Part shown: positions 9,180-17,747 of the stretch, one piece after another | Layout: every line of letters starts with the position of its first letter | How positions within the stretch are numbered: the stretch's first letter is position 1 | DNA from: Betaproteobacteria bacterium LSUCC0117 | GTDB lineage: Bacteria > Pseudomonadota > Gammaproteobacteria > Burkholderiales > Burkholderiaceae_C | Assembly: GCA_030441535.1 (NCBI GenBank) | Contig: JAUJFZ010000003.1 | Location: 310,001 to 374,000, forward strand | Direction: 5' to 3' | Length of the DNA stretch: 64,000 bases | Position numbers and translations under genes: made by a program | Notes under the pieces: generated by a model | The model's database searches: none | Seen by the model: only the letters and a program-made list of their open reading frames with translations | What the model was told of the DNA's origin: nothing

Positions 9180-9947
9180 TCAAAATTGAACCCTGGCCTC
9201 CCCAATGTCCGCAAAGGACACCACGACATGGTCGCCCGGGGCAGCTCGGTAAACACCGTTCCACGATCCGGTCGTCACAATGCACCCGGCGTCCAAAGTG
9301 TGCCCCTCGCGCGTGGCGTGTCTGACAAACGCGGGCAAGCCCCAGGTTGGGTGACCGAGCGGGTGCGTACCTGTACGGGTATCCACCCCGATACTGTTTA
9401 TTTTGATATCAAAGCGCTGGGTCGTCCAGTCAAGGTCACGCCAAGGCTGCCATTCACCCAATACCAGCGCGCCATGCGCCTGTAAATCCGCCAGCTTCAA
9501 CCAGGCGGGCGTGTCATACCCCTGATCCCAGTGGGTATTTATGACTTCAATCGCGACCGTCATATCACTGACCCACGCTTGCGCCATGGCCTGATCGGCT
9601 TTCGCGGCCATCGCAGGCGTTATATCGCAGCCCAATCGAATGGCTATTTCCGCTTCAACCCCGTGCAGGTGTAGCGGCCAGTCACCAGCGGCCGCAGGGC
9701 TTTGCCAAATGCCATTTGGCGGTAACGCAGCGTGCGTGATGACGGCATCCCGCGCCGCACCGCCCGACTTCCAATGGCGCCCCGGTTGATCACCATGCCA
9801 GCCTAACGCAGAGGCTACCAGGGCTTGTACCGCATACGCGGACGGTGCATCGGGAACAGCATCGGCAAATGCGGCAGTCGGCGCGACGGCTCCGCTCGCA
9901 CGCGCAGTCAACAGGGCTTGTGCAACGTCGGCAAGTTTTACGGACAT
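9180..9947 (-). CDS. 2-keto-4-pentenoate hydratase-like protein (FAH superfamily)
   Basis: A 255-residue cytoplasmic protein of the hydratase/decarboxylase branch of the fumarylacetoacetate hydrolase superfamily. The region LHGVEAEIAIRLGCDIT carries the acidic metal-ligand pattern of that branch, followed by MTVAIEVINTHW and a C-terminal VTTGSWNGVYRAAPGDHVVV. Such enzymes hydrate 2-hydroxyalkadienoates from aromatic meta-cleavage, or act on related keto acids. An AAAGGA ribosome site precedes the ATG. Its start overlaps the stop of the upstream unknown gene by 10 bases, indicating coupled translation. The adjacent divergent transporter and CoA ligase suggest a shared catabolic role, which is inference. 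Confidence 0.78.
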   Translation of the reverse strand: MSVKLADVAQALLTARASGAVAPTAAFADAVPDAPSAYAVQALVASALGWHGDQPGRHWKSGGAARDAVITHAALPPNGIWQSPAAAGDWPLHLHGVEAEIAIRLGCDITPAMAAKADQAMAQAWVSDMTVAIEVINTHWDQGYDTPAWLKLADLQAHGALVLGEWQPWRDLDWTTQRFDIKINSIGVDTRTGTHPLGHPTWGLPAFVRHATREGHTLDAGCIVTTGSWNGVYRAAPGDHVVVSFADIGEARVQF

Positions 9948-10360
9948 GGCGTTTCCTTTGGGGTTTGGGTTGGGTCGTTAGTTTGCCACGCGGCGATGAC
10001 ATCGCGCACGCGATCCCCCACCCGTACCCCCATGGCGGCCGCCAAGGCATTGACATGCGTGACAATGCCATTGTTATACCCATCAGCCGCATCACCGATT
10101 CGGGCCGACGTATGCGCGTAGGTGGCGCATGGCACCCGAATACCGGCCAGCAATGACAACGCCACAATACCCGCATCGTCTTTGCCACCACCGGCATCGT
10201 TATAAAAAACAATTTTTGGCTGGATGCCGATGTCCAAAACAAATTTCGCTGCTGACGCACCACCATGCGACCCCGACACCACGATAAAACCCGCAGCATC
10301 TTTTTCGATCAAGGCGATGGAGTCCAACAGGATGAGGTTTGTACAAGGTTCAGAGGACAT
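9938..10360 (-). CDS. conserved protein of unknown function, paired with hydratase
   Basis: About 140 residues, without signal peptide or membrane segment. Small-residue-rich motifs look like active-site or ligand loops: VVSGSHGGASAAKF, FYNDAGGGKDDAGIVAL, and ATYAHTSARIGDAADG. I do not recognise a named family. ATG at 10360 is chosen; an in-frame GTG at 10423 would add a poorly conserved-looking phenylalanine-rich leader. It is the first gene of a two-gene minus-strand unit with the hydratase and diverges from livH. Confidence 0.6.
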   Translation of the reverse strand: MSSEPCTNLILLDSIALIEKDAAGFIVVSGSHGGASAAKFVLDIGIQPKIVFYNDAGGGKDDAGIVALSLLAGIRVPCATYAHTSARIGDAADGYNNGIVTHVNALAAAMGVRVGDRVRDVIAAWQTNDPTQTPKETPCP

Positions 10361-10473
10361 TTCAATCTGTTCAAAATTTAGGTTGAACCTAGGGGTTTCA
10401 CTCACACCAAAAAAAATAAACACACTTATTCTTACGCTAAATCGTTATAACTCGAATCGTCAAGGGACCCTGA

Positions 10474-11349
10474 TTGGAACTGCTGCAGTTATTGGTAAGC
10501 GGTATTGCGCAAGGCTGTGTCTACGGTTTGATCGCATTGGGTTTCGTGCTGATTTACAAGGCGACTGAAACCGTCACCTTTGCACAGGGTGACCTGATGA
10601 TGCTGGGCGCCTTCGGGGGCTTCATCGCGATGTCCGCCATGGGCCTGCCTTTTTGGGCCGCTGCGATCGCCACCGTCATCGTAATGACGCTGCTGGGCGT
10701 CGGGTTGGAGCGGGTGGTCATCAGGCCGATCTTGGGGCAACCCGCATTCTCAATCATCATGTTGACCATCGGCGTGGCTTACGTCCTGCGCGGCGCCATC
10801 ACCATGATCCCGGTGATTGGCACCGAAACCCATCCGCTCGATGCGCCCTACGCGGGTCAGGTTATTGAGGTGGCGGGCTTGGTGCTCGCTGCCGAGCAGG
10901 TGGTGGTGATTTTGGTGACAGCCGTTCTGTGCGGCGTGCTCACCCTGCTGTTCCGCCACAGCAAATTGGGTATCGCCATGCAGGCGTCGGCGCAAAACCA
11001 ATTGGCCGCTTATTACATGGGCATACCGGTGCGACGCATCAACGGCCTGATCTGGGGCTTGGCCGCAGCGGTCGCCACAGTTGCAGGCTTGCTGATAGCG
11101 CCGATCACGTTCGTACACGCCAACATGGGCTTCATTGGGCTCAAGGCCTTCCCTGCCGCGGTGGTGGGTGGTTTTACCAGCCTGCCCGGTGCGATTGTGG
11201 GTGGGTTGATTATTGGCATCACCGAGTCTGTGGCGGGCTTCTACCTAGAAGAGGGCTTCAAAGACATTGCCCCTTATGTAGTCGTGCTTTTGATGCTCGC
11301 CATTCGGCCCAACGGCTTATTTGGCGAACGCATGCGTAAGAAAGTCTGA
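10474..11349 (+). CDS. livH: branched-chain amino acid-type ABC transporter permease (LivH)
   Basis: Inner-membrane permease subunit of a HAAT-family ABC importer. The 291 residues start at TTG (10474), which follows AAGGGA and yields the standard N-terminus MELLQLLVSGIAQGCVYGL. About eight hydrophobic segments are visible, and the motif ETVTFAQGDLMMLGAF is typical of LivH. It is the first gene of livHMGF-ligase-livJ. Despite the name, such systems in Burkholderiales often carry aromatic or other organic acids. Confidence 0.92.
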   Translation: MELLQLLVSGIAQGCVYGLIALGFVLIYKATETVTFAQGDLMMLGAFGGFIAMSAMGLPFWAAAIATVIVMTLLGVGLERVVIRPILGQPAFSIIMLTIGVAYVLRGAITMIPVIGTETHPLDAPYAGQVIEVAGLVLAAEQVVVILVTAVLCGVLTLLFRHSKLGIAMQASAQNQLAAYYMGIPVRRINGLIWGLAAAVATVAGLLIAPITFVHANMGFIGLKAFPAAVVGGFTSLPGAIVGGLIIGITESVAGFYLEEGFKDIAPYVVVLLMLAIRPNGLFGERMRKKV

Positions 11350-11352
11350 CCC

Positions 11353-12429
11353 ATGCGTTTTATCTTTAAGACTGATTACGCCCAGGACATCAATCTGGCC
11401 AAACACGGTGGCCATGTCGGCTGGTACGGCGCACTGATCTGCGCGCTCATTCTGAGCCCATGGCTACTCGATGATTACTGGCTGGCGCAACTCACACTGA
11501 TTTTGATCTACAGCATAGTGGGCTTAGGCCTCATGCTCTTGGCGGGCTTCACGGGGCAGTTCTCGTTGGGACACGCGGCTTTTTTAGGCATTGGCGCGTA
11601 CACCCAAGCGGTTGCAATCAACGCGGGCTTGCCGCTCATCGTGGCATTGGTGGGGGCGATGGCATTCGCGGCGCTCATTGGGGTCATCGTCGCCATCCCG
11701 GCCTTGCGGGTGCGTGGTGTATTTTTAGGGATGGCCACGCTGGCGCTGGGCATCATCCTCGAAGAGGCCTTCGCGCGCTGGGAGAGCGTGACGGGTGGCA
11801 ATGCGGGGCTATTTGTACAGAGTCCCACACTGTTTGGCTTTGAAATCAATGAGGCAACGCCTTACTACTTCCTGTGCTTGATCCTCACCATCTTGGTGAC
11901 GTTAGGCGTGGCAAATCTGCTGCGCTCACCAACAGGGCGTGCCTTTGTAGCGATTCGCGATTCAGAGATATCGGCGCAAAGCATGGGCATCCCTTTGGCC
12001 CGTTACAAAACACTGGCTTTCGCGATCTCTGCCGCATTGACCGGCTTGGGCGGCGCCCTGTACGCGCACAAAATTCAATTCCTCACGCCCGAACAATTCG
12101 GCATCATTCAATCGATTGATTTGTTGTTGCTCATCGTGATTGGTGGCCTGGGTTCGATACACGGCGCCTTTTTGGGGGCCATCTTCCTGATCACCATGCC
12201 CCAGATCATCTCGATTGGTAAAGACTACCTACCGGCAGGCATCGGCGAGTCACCGGGCCTATCCGCCATGGTCTATGGCGTGGTGCTGGTGTTGTTCGTC
12301 TTGTTTGAACCGTTGGGTTTGTACGGGCGTTGGCTCAAGGTACGGGCTTACATTCAGCTCTTCCCGTTGTATCGCCGTGGGATGTTTGAGCGTCAAAAGA
12401 GCTTCCAGAAGTCGGAGCGTCTGAAATGA
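11353..12429 (+). CDS. livM: branched-chain amino acid-type ABC transporter permease (LivM)
   Basis: Second permease of the importer, 358 residues. It shows multiple membrane segments and the LivM pattern GLGLMLLAGFTGQFSLGHAA, followed by GVFLGMATLALGIILEEAF and GGLGSIHGAFLGA toward the C-terminus. The gene follows livH after 3 bases and overlaps livG by 4 bases (ATGA), so the subunits are translationally coupled. Confidence 0.92.
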   Translation: MRFIFKTDYAQDINLAKHGGHVGWYGALICALILSPWLLDDYWLAQLTLILIYSIVGLGLMLLAGFTGQFSLGHAAFLGIGAYTQAVAINAGLPLIVALVGAMAFAALIGVIVAIPALRVRGVFLGMATLALGIILEEAFARWESVTGGNAGLFVQSPTLFGFEINEATPYYFLCLILTILVTLGVANLLRSPTGRAFVAIRDSEISAQSMGIPLARYKTLAFAISAALTGLGGALYAHKIQFLTPEQFGIIQSIDLLLLIVIGGLGSIHGAFLGAIFLITMPQIISIGKDYLPAGIGESPGLSAMVYGVVLVLFVLFEPLGLYGRWLKVRAYIQLFPLYRRGMFERQKSFQKSERLK

Positions 12430-13271
12430 ACCGGATGACGGATACCGACGACGACGTCTTGCTGCGCGCCCGTAACCTCAGCCTGAGCTTTGGCGGTGTG
12501 CTGGCGGTTAATGACGTGAGCTTCGATGTGCGCCGAGGTGAGATCTTCACCCTCATCGGCCCCAACGGTGCCGGCAAGACCACCGTCTTCAACATCATCA
12601 GTGGTATTTACCCGCCAAGCAAAGGGTCGCTGCACTACTACGGCACCGGCACCGAGATCGCCCTCACCCGTTTAGCACCGCACGACATCGCGGCCACGGG
12701 CATCGCCCGAACCTTTCAAAACATTGAGTTGTTCGAGCACGCCAGTGTGTTGCAAAACTTATTGATCGGTCGTCACCGCCACCAAAAGAGTGGCTTCTGG
12801 CAACAGGTGTTTTTCACTAAAACTGTCCGTGACGCCGAGATCACGGCGCGGCGCCATGTGGAGACGGTCATCGAGCTTCTCGACCTGCAGCACTACCGAG
12901 ACACGATGGTCGCCGGTCTGCCGTATGGCATTCGGAAAGTCGTCGAACTCGCGCGCGCATTGTGCGCCGAGCCTTCGCTGCTGCTGCTTGACGAGCCCTC
13001 CTCGGGCCTGAACGTGGAAGAAACCGAAGACATGGCATTTTGGATCATGGACATCAAGGAAGAATTGGGTGTCACCGTGCTCATGGTCGAGCATGACATG
13101 TCGCTGGTCTCGCGCGTGTCGGACCGCGTGTTTGCCATGAGCCAAGGCCAAGAATTGGCCAGTGGCACGCCCCGAGAAGTCCAAACCAATGCAGCCGTCA
13201 TCGAGGCCTACCTGGGTACCGCCGACGATGTCACCAGTTTGCGGCGCCCGGCCGCGCAAGGGTCCACATGA
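12426..13271 (+). CDS. livG: ABC transporter ATP-binding protein (LivG)
   Basis: ATPase subunit, 281 residues. Walker A is GPNGAGKTTVFN near residue 44. The signature motif is the divergent GLPYGIRKVVELARAL, Walker B is LLLLDEPSSGLN, and the H-loop is VLMVEHDMSLV. The C-terminal ASGTPREVQTNAAVIEAYLG is the usual LivG tail. It overlaps both livM and livF by four bases. Confidence 0.92.
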   Translation: MNRMTDTDDDVLLRARNLSLSFGGVLAVNDVSFDVRRGEIFTLIGPNGAGKTTVFNIISGIYPPSKGSLHYYGTGTEIALTRLAPHDIAATGIARTFQNIELFEHASVLQNLLIGRHRHQKSGFWQQVFFTKTVRDAEITARRHVETVIELLDLQHYRDTMVAGLPYGIRKVVELARALCAEPSLLLLDEPSSGLNVEETEDMAFWIMDIKEELGVTVLMVEHDMSLVSRVSDRVFAMSQGQELASGTPREVQTNAAVIEAYLGTADDVTSLRRPAAQGST

Positions 13272-14038
13272 CCCACATGCTCACGCTCACCAACGTCGAG
13301 AGCACCTATGGGCCCGTGCGCGCCCTGCGCGGTGTCAGCCTGGAGGTACCCGAGGGACAGATCGTTACCGTGCTCGGCTCGAATGGTGCGGGTAAGACCA
13401 CGATCCTGAAAACCGTGTCCGGCATCATCGACCCACGTAAGGGACACATTCATTTCGAAGGGGCCGAGATCACAGCCAAAGACCCCTCATGGATCGTTAA
13501 ACAAGGGCTGTGCCACGTACCGGAAGGTCGTGAGGTTTTCCCCTTGTTATCCGTTCAAAACAATTTGCTCATGGGCGCTTACACGCGTGATGACCGAGAC
13601 GGTGTCGCGCGTGACTTGGAGATGGTTTACAACTACTTCCCGATCCTGCGGGAACGCGCCAAGCAAGACGCCGGTTTGTTGTCAGGGGGTCAGCAACAGA
13701 TGTTGGCCATTTCGCGCGCGTTGATGGCGAACCCCAAGTTGATTCTGCTGGACGAACCCAGCCTGGGCTTGAGCCCAAAACTCACCAAAGAAATTTTCGA
13801 AATCGTCGTACGCATCAACCGCGAGCGCGGGACCGCCATGTTGCTCGTCGAGCAAAACGCCAACATGGCGCTGAATGCCGCCGACTACGGCTACGTTCTA
13901 GAGAACGGCCGTATCGTGGCAAACGACACGGCGGCCTCGTTGCGTGAGCAAGAAAACATCAAAGAGTTTTACCTGGGCATGCACAGCGATCAAACCGCGG
14001 ATCAGCGGCGCTGGAAAAAGAAGAAGACGTGGCGCTAA
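13268..14038 (+). CDS. livF: ABC transporter ATP-binding protein (LivF)
   Basis: Second ATPase subunit, 256 residues. Walker A is GSNGAGKTTILKTV, the signature is LLSGGQQQMLAISRAL, Walker B is LILLDEPSLGLSPKL, and the H-loop is MLLVEQNANMAL. After the usual LivF end (IKEFYLGM) there is a short basic extension ending in RRWKKKKTWR, seen in some members linked to CoA ligases. The next gene begins 6 bases later. Confidence 0.92.
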   Translation: MTHMLTLTNVESTYGPVRALRGVSLEVPEGQIVTVLGSNGAGKTTILKTVSGIIDPRKGHIHFEGAEITAKDPSWIVKQGLCHVPEGREVFPLLSVQNNLLMGAYTRDDRDGVARDLEMVYNYFPILRERAKQDAGLLSGGQQQMLAISRALMANPKLILLDEPSLGLSPKLTKEIFEIVVRINRERGTAMLLVEQNANMALNAADYGYVLENGRIVANDTAASLREQENIKEFYLGMHSDQTADQRRWKKKKTWR

Positions 14039-14044
14039 CCGCAT

Positions 14045-15901
14045 ATGAAGAACCTGTGGAACCTTGACGACCTGACTGGCAACCCCGATATCGTGGTGCC
14101 GGGTGAGACCATTCCACAGATTTTTTGGAATGCGGTTCAGTTGCGTCAAAACCAAATTTGGCTACGCCAAAAACAACTGGGTATTTGGCGAAGCTGGACA
14201 TGGGCGGAAGTGGCCAACGAAGTCACCGCGATTGGTCATGGCTTGCTTGCTCTGGGTCTAGCGCCCAAAGAGTGTGTATCCATCTTGTCCAACACCAATG
14301 CCAATTGGGTACTCACTGATTTGGCGATCCTTTGCAGTGGTGGCGTGTGCAGCGGTATCTACCCGACCGATGCCGCTGAGCAAGTGGCCTACCTGTGTGC
14401 CGACTCGGATACGCGCGTGCTGTTTGTTGAGGATGACGAACAGCTCGACAAAGCCTTTGAGGCGCGCTCCAGCTTGCCCAACTTGCGCCATATCGTGGTG
14501 TTCGACATGAAGGGCCTGCGCCACTTGGATGACCCCCAAGTGATTAGCCTCGAGCAGCTCAAGGGCATGGGTCGCGCGCACCAAGCCACGCACGCAGGTC
14601 TGCTTCAAGCCCGCTCGGAGGCGGTCACGCCCGAGGATCTCGCCATCTTGGTGTACACCTCTGGCACCACTGGCAAACCCAAAGGGGCCATGCATGTACA
14701 CGCTGGCCTGGTGTTCACGATCCGCGGATACAACGCTGTATTGGCGTCGTCAGACACCGATGAAAAGATGTGCTTCTTGCCGTTGTGTCACATCGTCGAA
14801 CGCATGGGCGGTGAGTACAACTCCTTGTACAGCGGCGCGCGACTGAACTTTGTCGAGAACCCCGACACCGTGCCCGAAAATGTGCGCGAAATCGCCCCCA
14901 CACAACTGGCCGCCGTCCCGCGTGTGTGGGAGAAGTTTTACTCAGCCATCACGATCTCAATCAAAGAGTCCACCCTGATTCAGCAGTTGGCCTACAGCTG
15001 GGCGATCAGCGTTGGTCGCACCGTTACCGAACAAGTCTTGGCAGGCCAGTCCGTGGCATGGCACCTGAAGCTCCGGTTCATTGCGGCACGTTTGCTGGTC
15101 CTGAACAATATCCGCAAGCTCATAGGGATCAACCGCTGCCGGTTCATCGCCAGTGGTGCGGCCCCAATTTCACCTGAACTGATCCGCTGGTACATGGCGC
15201 TCGGTGTCCCCATGTTTGAGGCGTGGGGCATGACCGAAACCTGCGGCCTTTCCACGGCCAACAGCAGTGTGGGCTTCAAGCCCGGTACCATCGGTCGCCC
15301 CGCGGACTACAACGAAGTGCGCATTGACGCTGACACCAGTGAAATTCGCGTGCGCGGCAAAAACGTGTTTCGAGGCTACCTCAACCAACCCGAGAAAACG
15401 GCTGAAACCATTGACGCAGACGGCTGGTTACACACCGGCGATATCGGCACCATTGATGCAGATGGATTCTTCCGCATCACCGACCGCATGAAAGACATCA
15501 TCATCACGGCCGGTGGCAAGAACGTGACGCCCAGCGAATGGGAAAACGAATTGAAGTTTTCCCCCTATGTCACCGACGCCGTTGTCGTGGGTGACCAAAA
15601 GCCTTATTTGGTCTGTCTGATCATGATTGACCTCGACACCGTCGAGAAATTTGCCCAAGACAGCGACATCCCTTTCAGTAATTACGCCAGCTTGACAAGA
15701 GCGGTGGAAGTGCGAAAACTCATTCAGGCGGAGGTCGATAAGGTCAACGGTAAGTTTGCGCGCGTCGAACAAATCAAGAAGTTCTTCCTGATCGATGTGC
15801 AACTCACCGCTGAAGATGAAGAATTGACCCCCACCATGAAGCTGAAGCGAAAGCTGGTCGAACGGAAGTACGCTGCCCAGATCGAAGCCATGTATGAATG
15901 A
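14045..15901 (+). CDS. AMP-dependent acyl-CoA synthetase (long-chain type)
   Basis: A 618-residue adenylate-forming enzyme predicted to activate a carboxylic acid with ATP and CoA. The P-loop is YTSGTTGKPKGAMHVHAG. Further motifs are AWGMTETCGLSTAN, LHTGDIGTIDADGFFRITDR and the hinge/lysine region KDIIITAGGKNVTPSEWEN. Sequence type resembles long-chain (FadD15/FAA1-like) ligases, but its position between livF and livJ suggests it activates the imported acid. The substrate cannot be read from the sequence. Confidence 0.85.
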   Translation: MKNLWNLDDLTGNPDIVVPGETIPQIFWNAVQLRQNQIWLRQKQLGIWRSWTWAEVANEVTAIGHGLLALGLAPKECVSILSNTNANWVLTDLAILCSGGVCSGIYPTDAAEQVAYLCADSDTRVLFVEDDEQLDKAFEARSSLPNLRHIVVFDMKGLRHLDDPQVISLEQLKGMGRAHQATHAGLLQARSEAVTPEDLAILVYTSGTTGKPKGAMHVHAGLVFTIRGYNAVLASSDTDEKMCFLPLCHIVERMGGEYNSLYSGARLNFVENPDTVPENVREIAPTQLAAVPRVWEKFYSAITISIKESTLIQQLAYSWAISVGRTVTEQVLAGQSVAWHLKLRFIAARLLVLNNIRKLIGINRCRFIASGAAPISPELIRWYMALGVPMFEAWGMTETCGLSTANSSVGFKPGTIGRPADYNEVRIDADTSEIRVRGKNVFRGYLNQPEKTAETIDADGWLHTGDIGTIDADGFFRITDRMKDIIITAGGKNVTPSEWENELKFSPYVTDAVVVGDQKPYLVCLIMIDLDTVEKFAQDSDIPFSNYASLTRAVEVRKLIQAEVDKVNGKFARVEQIKKFFLIDVQLTAEDEELTPTMKLKRKLVERKYAAQIEAMYE

Positions 15902-15956
15902 GCCCAACCAAGAGGCCACTGTCAGTATCACCTCACCATAAAAGGAGACAACACCA

Positions 15957-17123
15957 ATGAAATCAAAATCAACTCTCGTTGCGCTGAGCCTACTGGCCAG
16001 CGTATCGATGGCTCACGCCGCACAAGGTGTGACCAGCGACAAAATAACGGTCGGCTCGTTGCAAGACTTGTCAGGGCCGATCGCCGGTTTCGGCAAACAA
16101 ATTCGCTTCGGCATGACACTGCGTATGCAAGAGATCAACGAGCAAGGCGGCATCAATGGTCGCATGCTGGATATCAAATTTGAAGACACCCAATATGACC
16201 CGAAGAAGGCTGTACTCGGTGCGCAAAAGCTGGTCAACCAGGACAAGATTTTTGCCATGCTGGGCTCCCTCGGTACCGCGACTAACATGGCCGCTATGCC
16301 CGTGCAGTTCTCAAAAAATGTCATCAACTTCTTCCCGGTGACGGCCGCACGCCAAATGTACGAACCCTTTCATAAGTTGAAGTTCTCTTTTGCCGTGCCT
16401 TATTACGATCAAATGCGCATATACACCGGCAAGCTGGCGAAAGAAAAAGGTGCCAATAAAGTCTGCGCCATGTATCAAGACGATGACTTCGGCTCAGAGG
16501 TTCTGGAGGGCGCCAAAGACGGCCTGGCAGACTACGGTATGAGCATGGCAGTGACCACCAGCTTCAAGCGTGGCGCGACCGATTTCTCATCGCAAATGCA
16601 AAAGCTTGCGTCGGAGAAATGCGACATGGTTGTGTTGGGTACCATCATCCGGGAGACCATTGGTGGCATCGCGACGGCACGCCGCATGGGTTTCAACCCC
16701 ATTTTCTTGGGCTCATCAGCCGCCTACACCGACCTGATCCACAAGCTGGGTAAAGGCGCGATGGATGGCCTGTATGCCACCATGTCATCTGCCAACCCCT
16801 ACTTGGATGCCGCTGATAAAAACGTCAGCCGCTGGGCTGTGAAATACAAAACGGCGTTCAATGAAGATCCCACGGTCTTCTCGGTTTACGGTTACACCTT
16901 GGTCGATACGTTTGCTGAGGCCGCAACACAAGCCGGTAAAAACCTGACGCCAGACACCTTCGTCAAAGCGATGGAAACCATGAAGATCTCAAACGATATC
17001 TTCGGTAGTCCAACTCTGAGCTTTGGTCCCAAGAAGCGCCTGGGTAGTAACGAGACGCGTTTGTCCCAACTGCAAAAAGAGCGCTGGGTGGTTATCAGCC
17101 CCTACGCTTCATTGAGTAAGTAA
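15957..17123 (+). CDS. livJ: periplasmic substrate-binding protein of the Liv-type importer
   Basis: A 388-residue type I periplasmic binding protein. The signal peptide ends near SMAHAAQ, with likely cleavage after residue 21 or 22. The mature N-terminus TVGSLQDLSGPIAGFGKQIR is characteristic. An AAAGGAGA ribosome site precedes the ATG. It is the last gene of the importer operon and is followed by a strong terminator. It probably determines the transport substrate, likely the acid acted on by the upstream CoA ligase (inference). Confidence 0.88.
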   Translation: MKSKSTLVALSLLASVSMAHAAQGVTSDKITVGSLQDLSGPIAGFGKQIRFGMTLRMQEINEQGGINGRMLDIKFEDTQYDPKKAVLGAQKLVNQDKIFAMLGSLGTATNMAAMPVQFSKNVINFFPVTAARQMYEPFHKLKFSFAVPYYDQMRIYTGKLAKEKGANKVCAMYQDDDFGSEVLEGAKDGLADYGMSMAVTTSFKRGATDFSSQMQKLASEKCDMVVLGTIIRETIGGIATARRMGFNPIFLGSSAAYTDLIHKLGKGAMDGLYATMSSANPYLDAADKNVSRWAVKYKTAFNEDPTVFSVYGYTLVDTFAEAATQAGKNLTPDTFVKAMETMKISNDIFGSPTLSFGPKKRLGSNETRLSQLQKERWVVISPYASLSK

Positions 17124-17147
17124 CGCCAGAGGCGAATCTTCCGCCAC

Positions 17148-17179
17148 AAAAAAGCCCCGATAAATCGGGGCTTTTTTTT
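17148..17179. terminator. bidirectional rho-independent terminator
   Basis: A perfect stem GCCCCGAT / ATCGGGGC with a two-base loop, flanked by six A on the left and eight T on the right. It serves livJ on the plus strand and the HiPIP gene on the minus strand, whose stop lies 18 bases away. Confidence 0.93.
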
Positions 17180-17196
17180 CGCCCTCGTTTTTAGGC

Positions 17197-17517
17197 TCAA
17201 GCTTTCTTGTTGTACGCAGAGCACCAGCCCTTCGCTGCAACTTGTTTGCCTGGGAAGATCCCGCAACCACCGGCAGCCGCACCCGCCGCACCTTGGTACA
17301 GCATGCAGTTGCTACAGGCCTGGTTCGCTGCATGCTTGGGGAATTTTGATTTGTTGACCTTGTTGGTGTCGGCAACGTAACCCAAGGCGGCGGCTTGCGG
17401 ATCAGACTCGCTGACCATGGATTGCGCGCTTGCATCGACGGCCATCAATACAACAGCAGAGGCGACCGCATTCTGAATCATGAAAACACGGCGAGTGGTT
17501 TTTTTCTGGGTGCTCAT
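17197..17517 (-). CDS. high-potential iron-sulfur protein (HiPIP)
   Basis: Periplasmic [4Fe-4S] electron carrier, 106 residues as precursor. ATG at 17517 follows AGGAG and gives a twin-arginine signal (KKTTRRVFMIQNAV), as expected for a cofactor-loaded Tat substrate. Four cluster cysteines are present: CSNC, GGC before GIFPG, and GWC before SAYNKKA. In Rubrivivax and Rhodoferax a HiPIP reduces the tetraheme cytochrome of the reaction centre; PufC here is the expected partner (inference). The gene diverges from crtE across a region holding a PpsR-type operator pair. Confidence 0.94.
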   Translation of the reverse strand: MSTQKKTTRRVFMIQNAVASAVVLMAVDASAQSMVSESDPQAAALGYVADTNKVNKSKFPKHAANQACSNCMLYQGAAGAAAGGCGIFPGKQVAAKGWCSAYNKKA

Positions 17518-17661
17518 AGAGGCTCCTGTAGGTTGATTGGTTTTGAAGACTATCCTCATTTCGACGACAAACAGTTTACCCAACAAATAAATCCCCGACG
17601 GCGCGCGACCGACGAATTTCTCACTCGGAAAAAGAGTGTCAATTCACACCAAGGTGAAATG

Positions 17662-17705
17662 TGTCATTTTTTATTGACATCTATTAATGTCCCGATATAG
17701 TGACA
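17662..17705 (+). promoter_or_regulatory. crtE promoter with tandem PpsR/CrtJ palindromes
   Basis: Two exact TGT-N12-ACA palindromes: TGTCATTTTTTATTGACA (17662-17679) and TGTCCCGATATAGTGACA (17688-17705), 8 bases apart. A -35 hexamer TTGACA (17674-17679) lies in the first and a -10 TATAGT (17696-17701) in the second, 16 bases apart. Repressor binding would cover both elements. The arrangement matches the known CrtJ/PpsR target pattern in Rhodobacter; ppsR lies at 51 kb. The region is shared with the divergent HiPIP gene. Confidence 0.88.
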
Positions 17706-17747
17706 TGAACGCACTCGTTACGCGTGAACCGTCATTTAGGGGGGCAT

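Noticed and set aside
17637..17648. TGT-N6-ACA palindrome upstream of crtE
   Set aside because: The half-sites are present but the spacer is 6 rather than 12 bases, so it is not counted as a PpsR site; the two exact sites downstream suffice.
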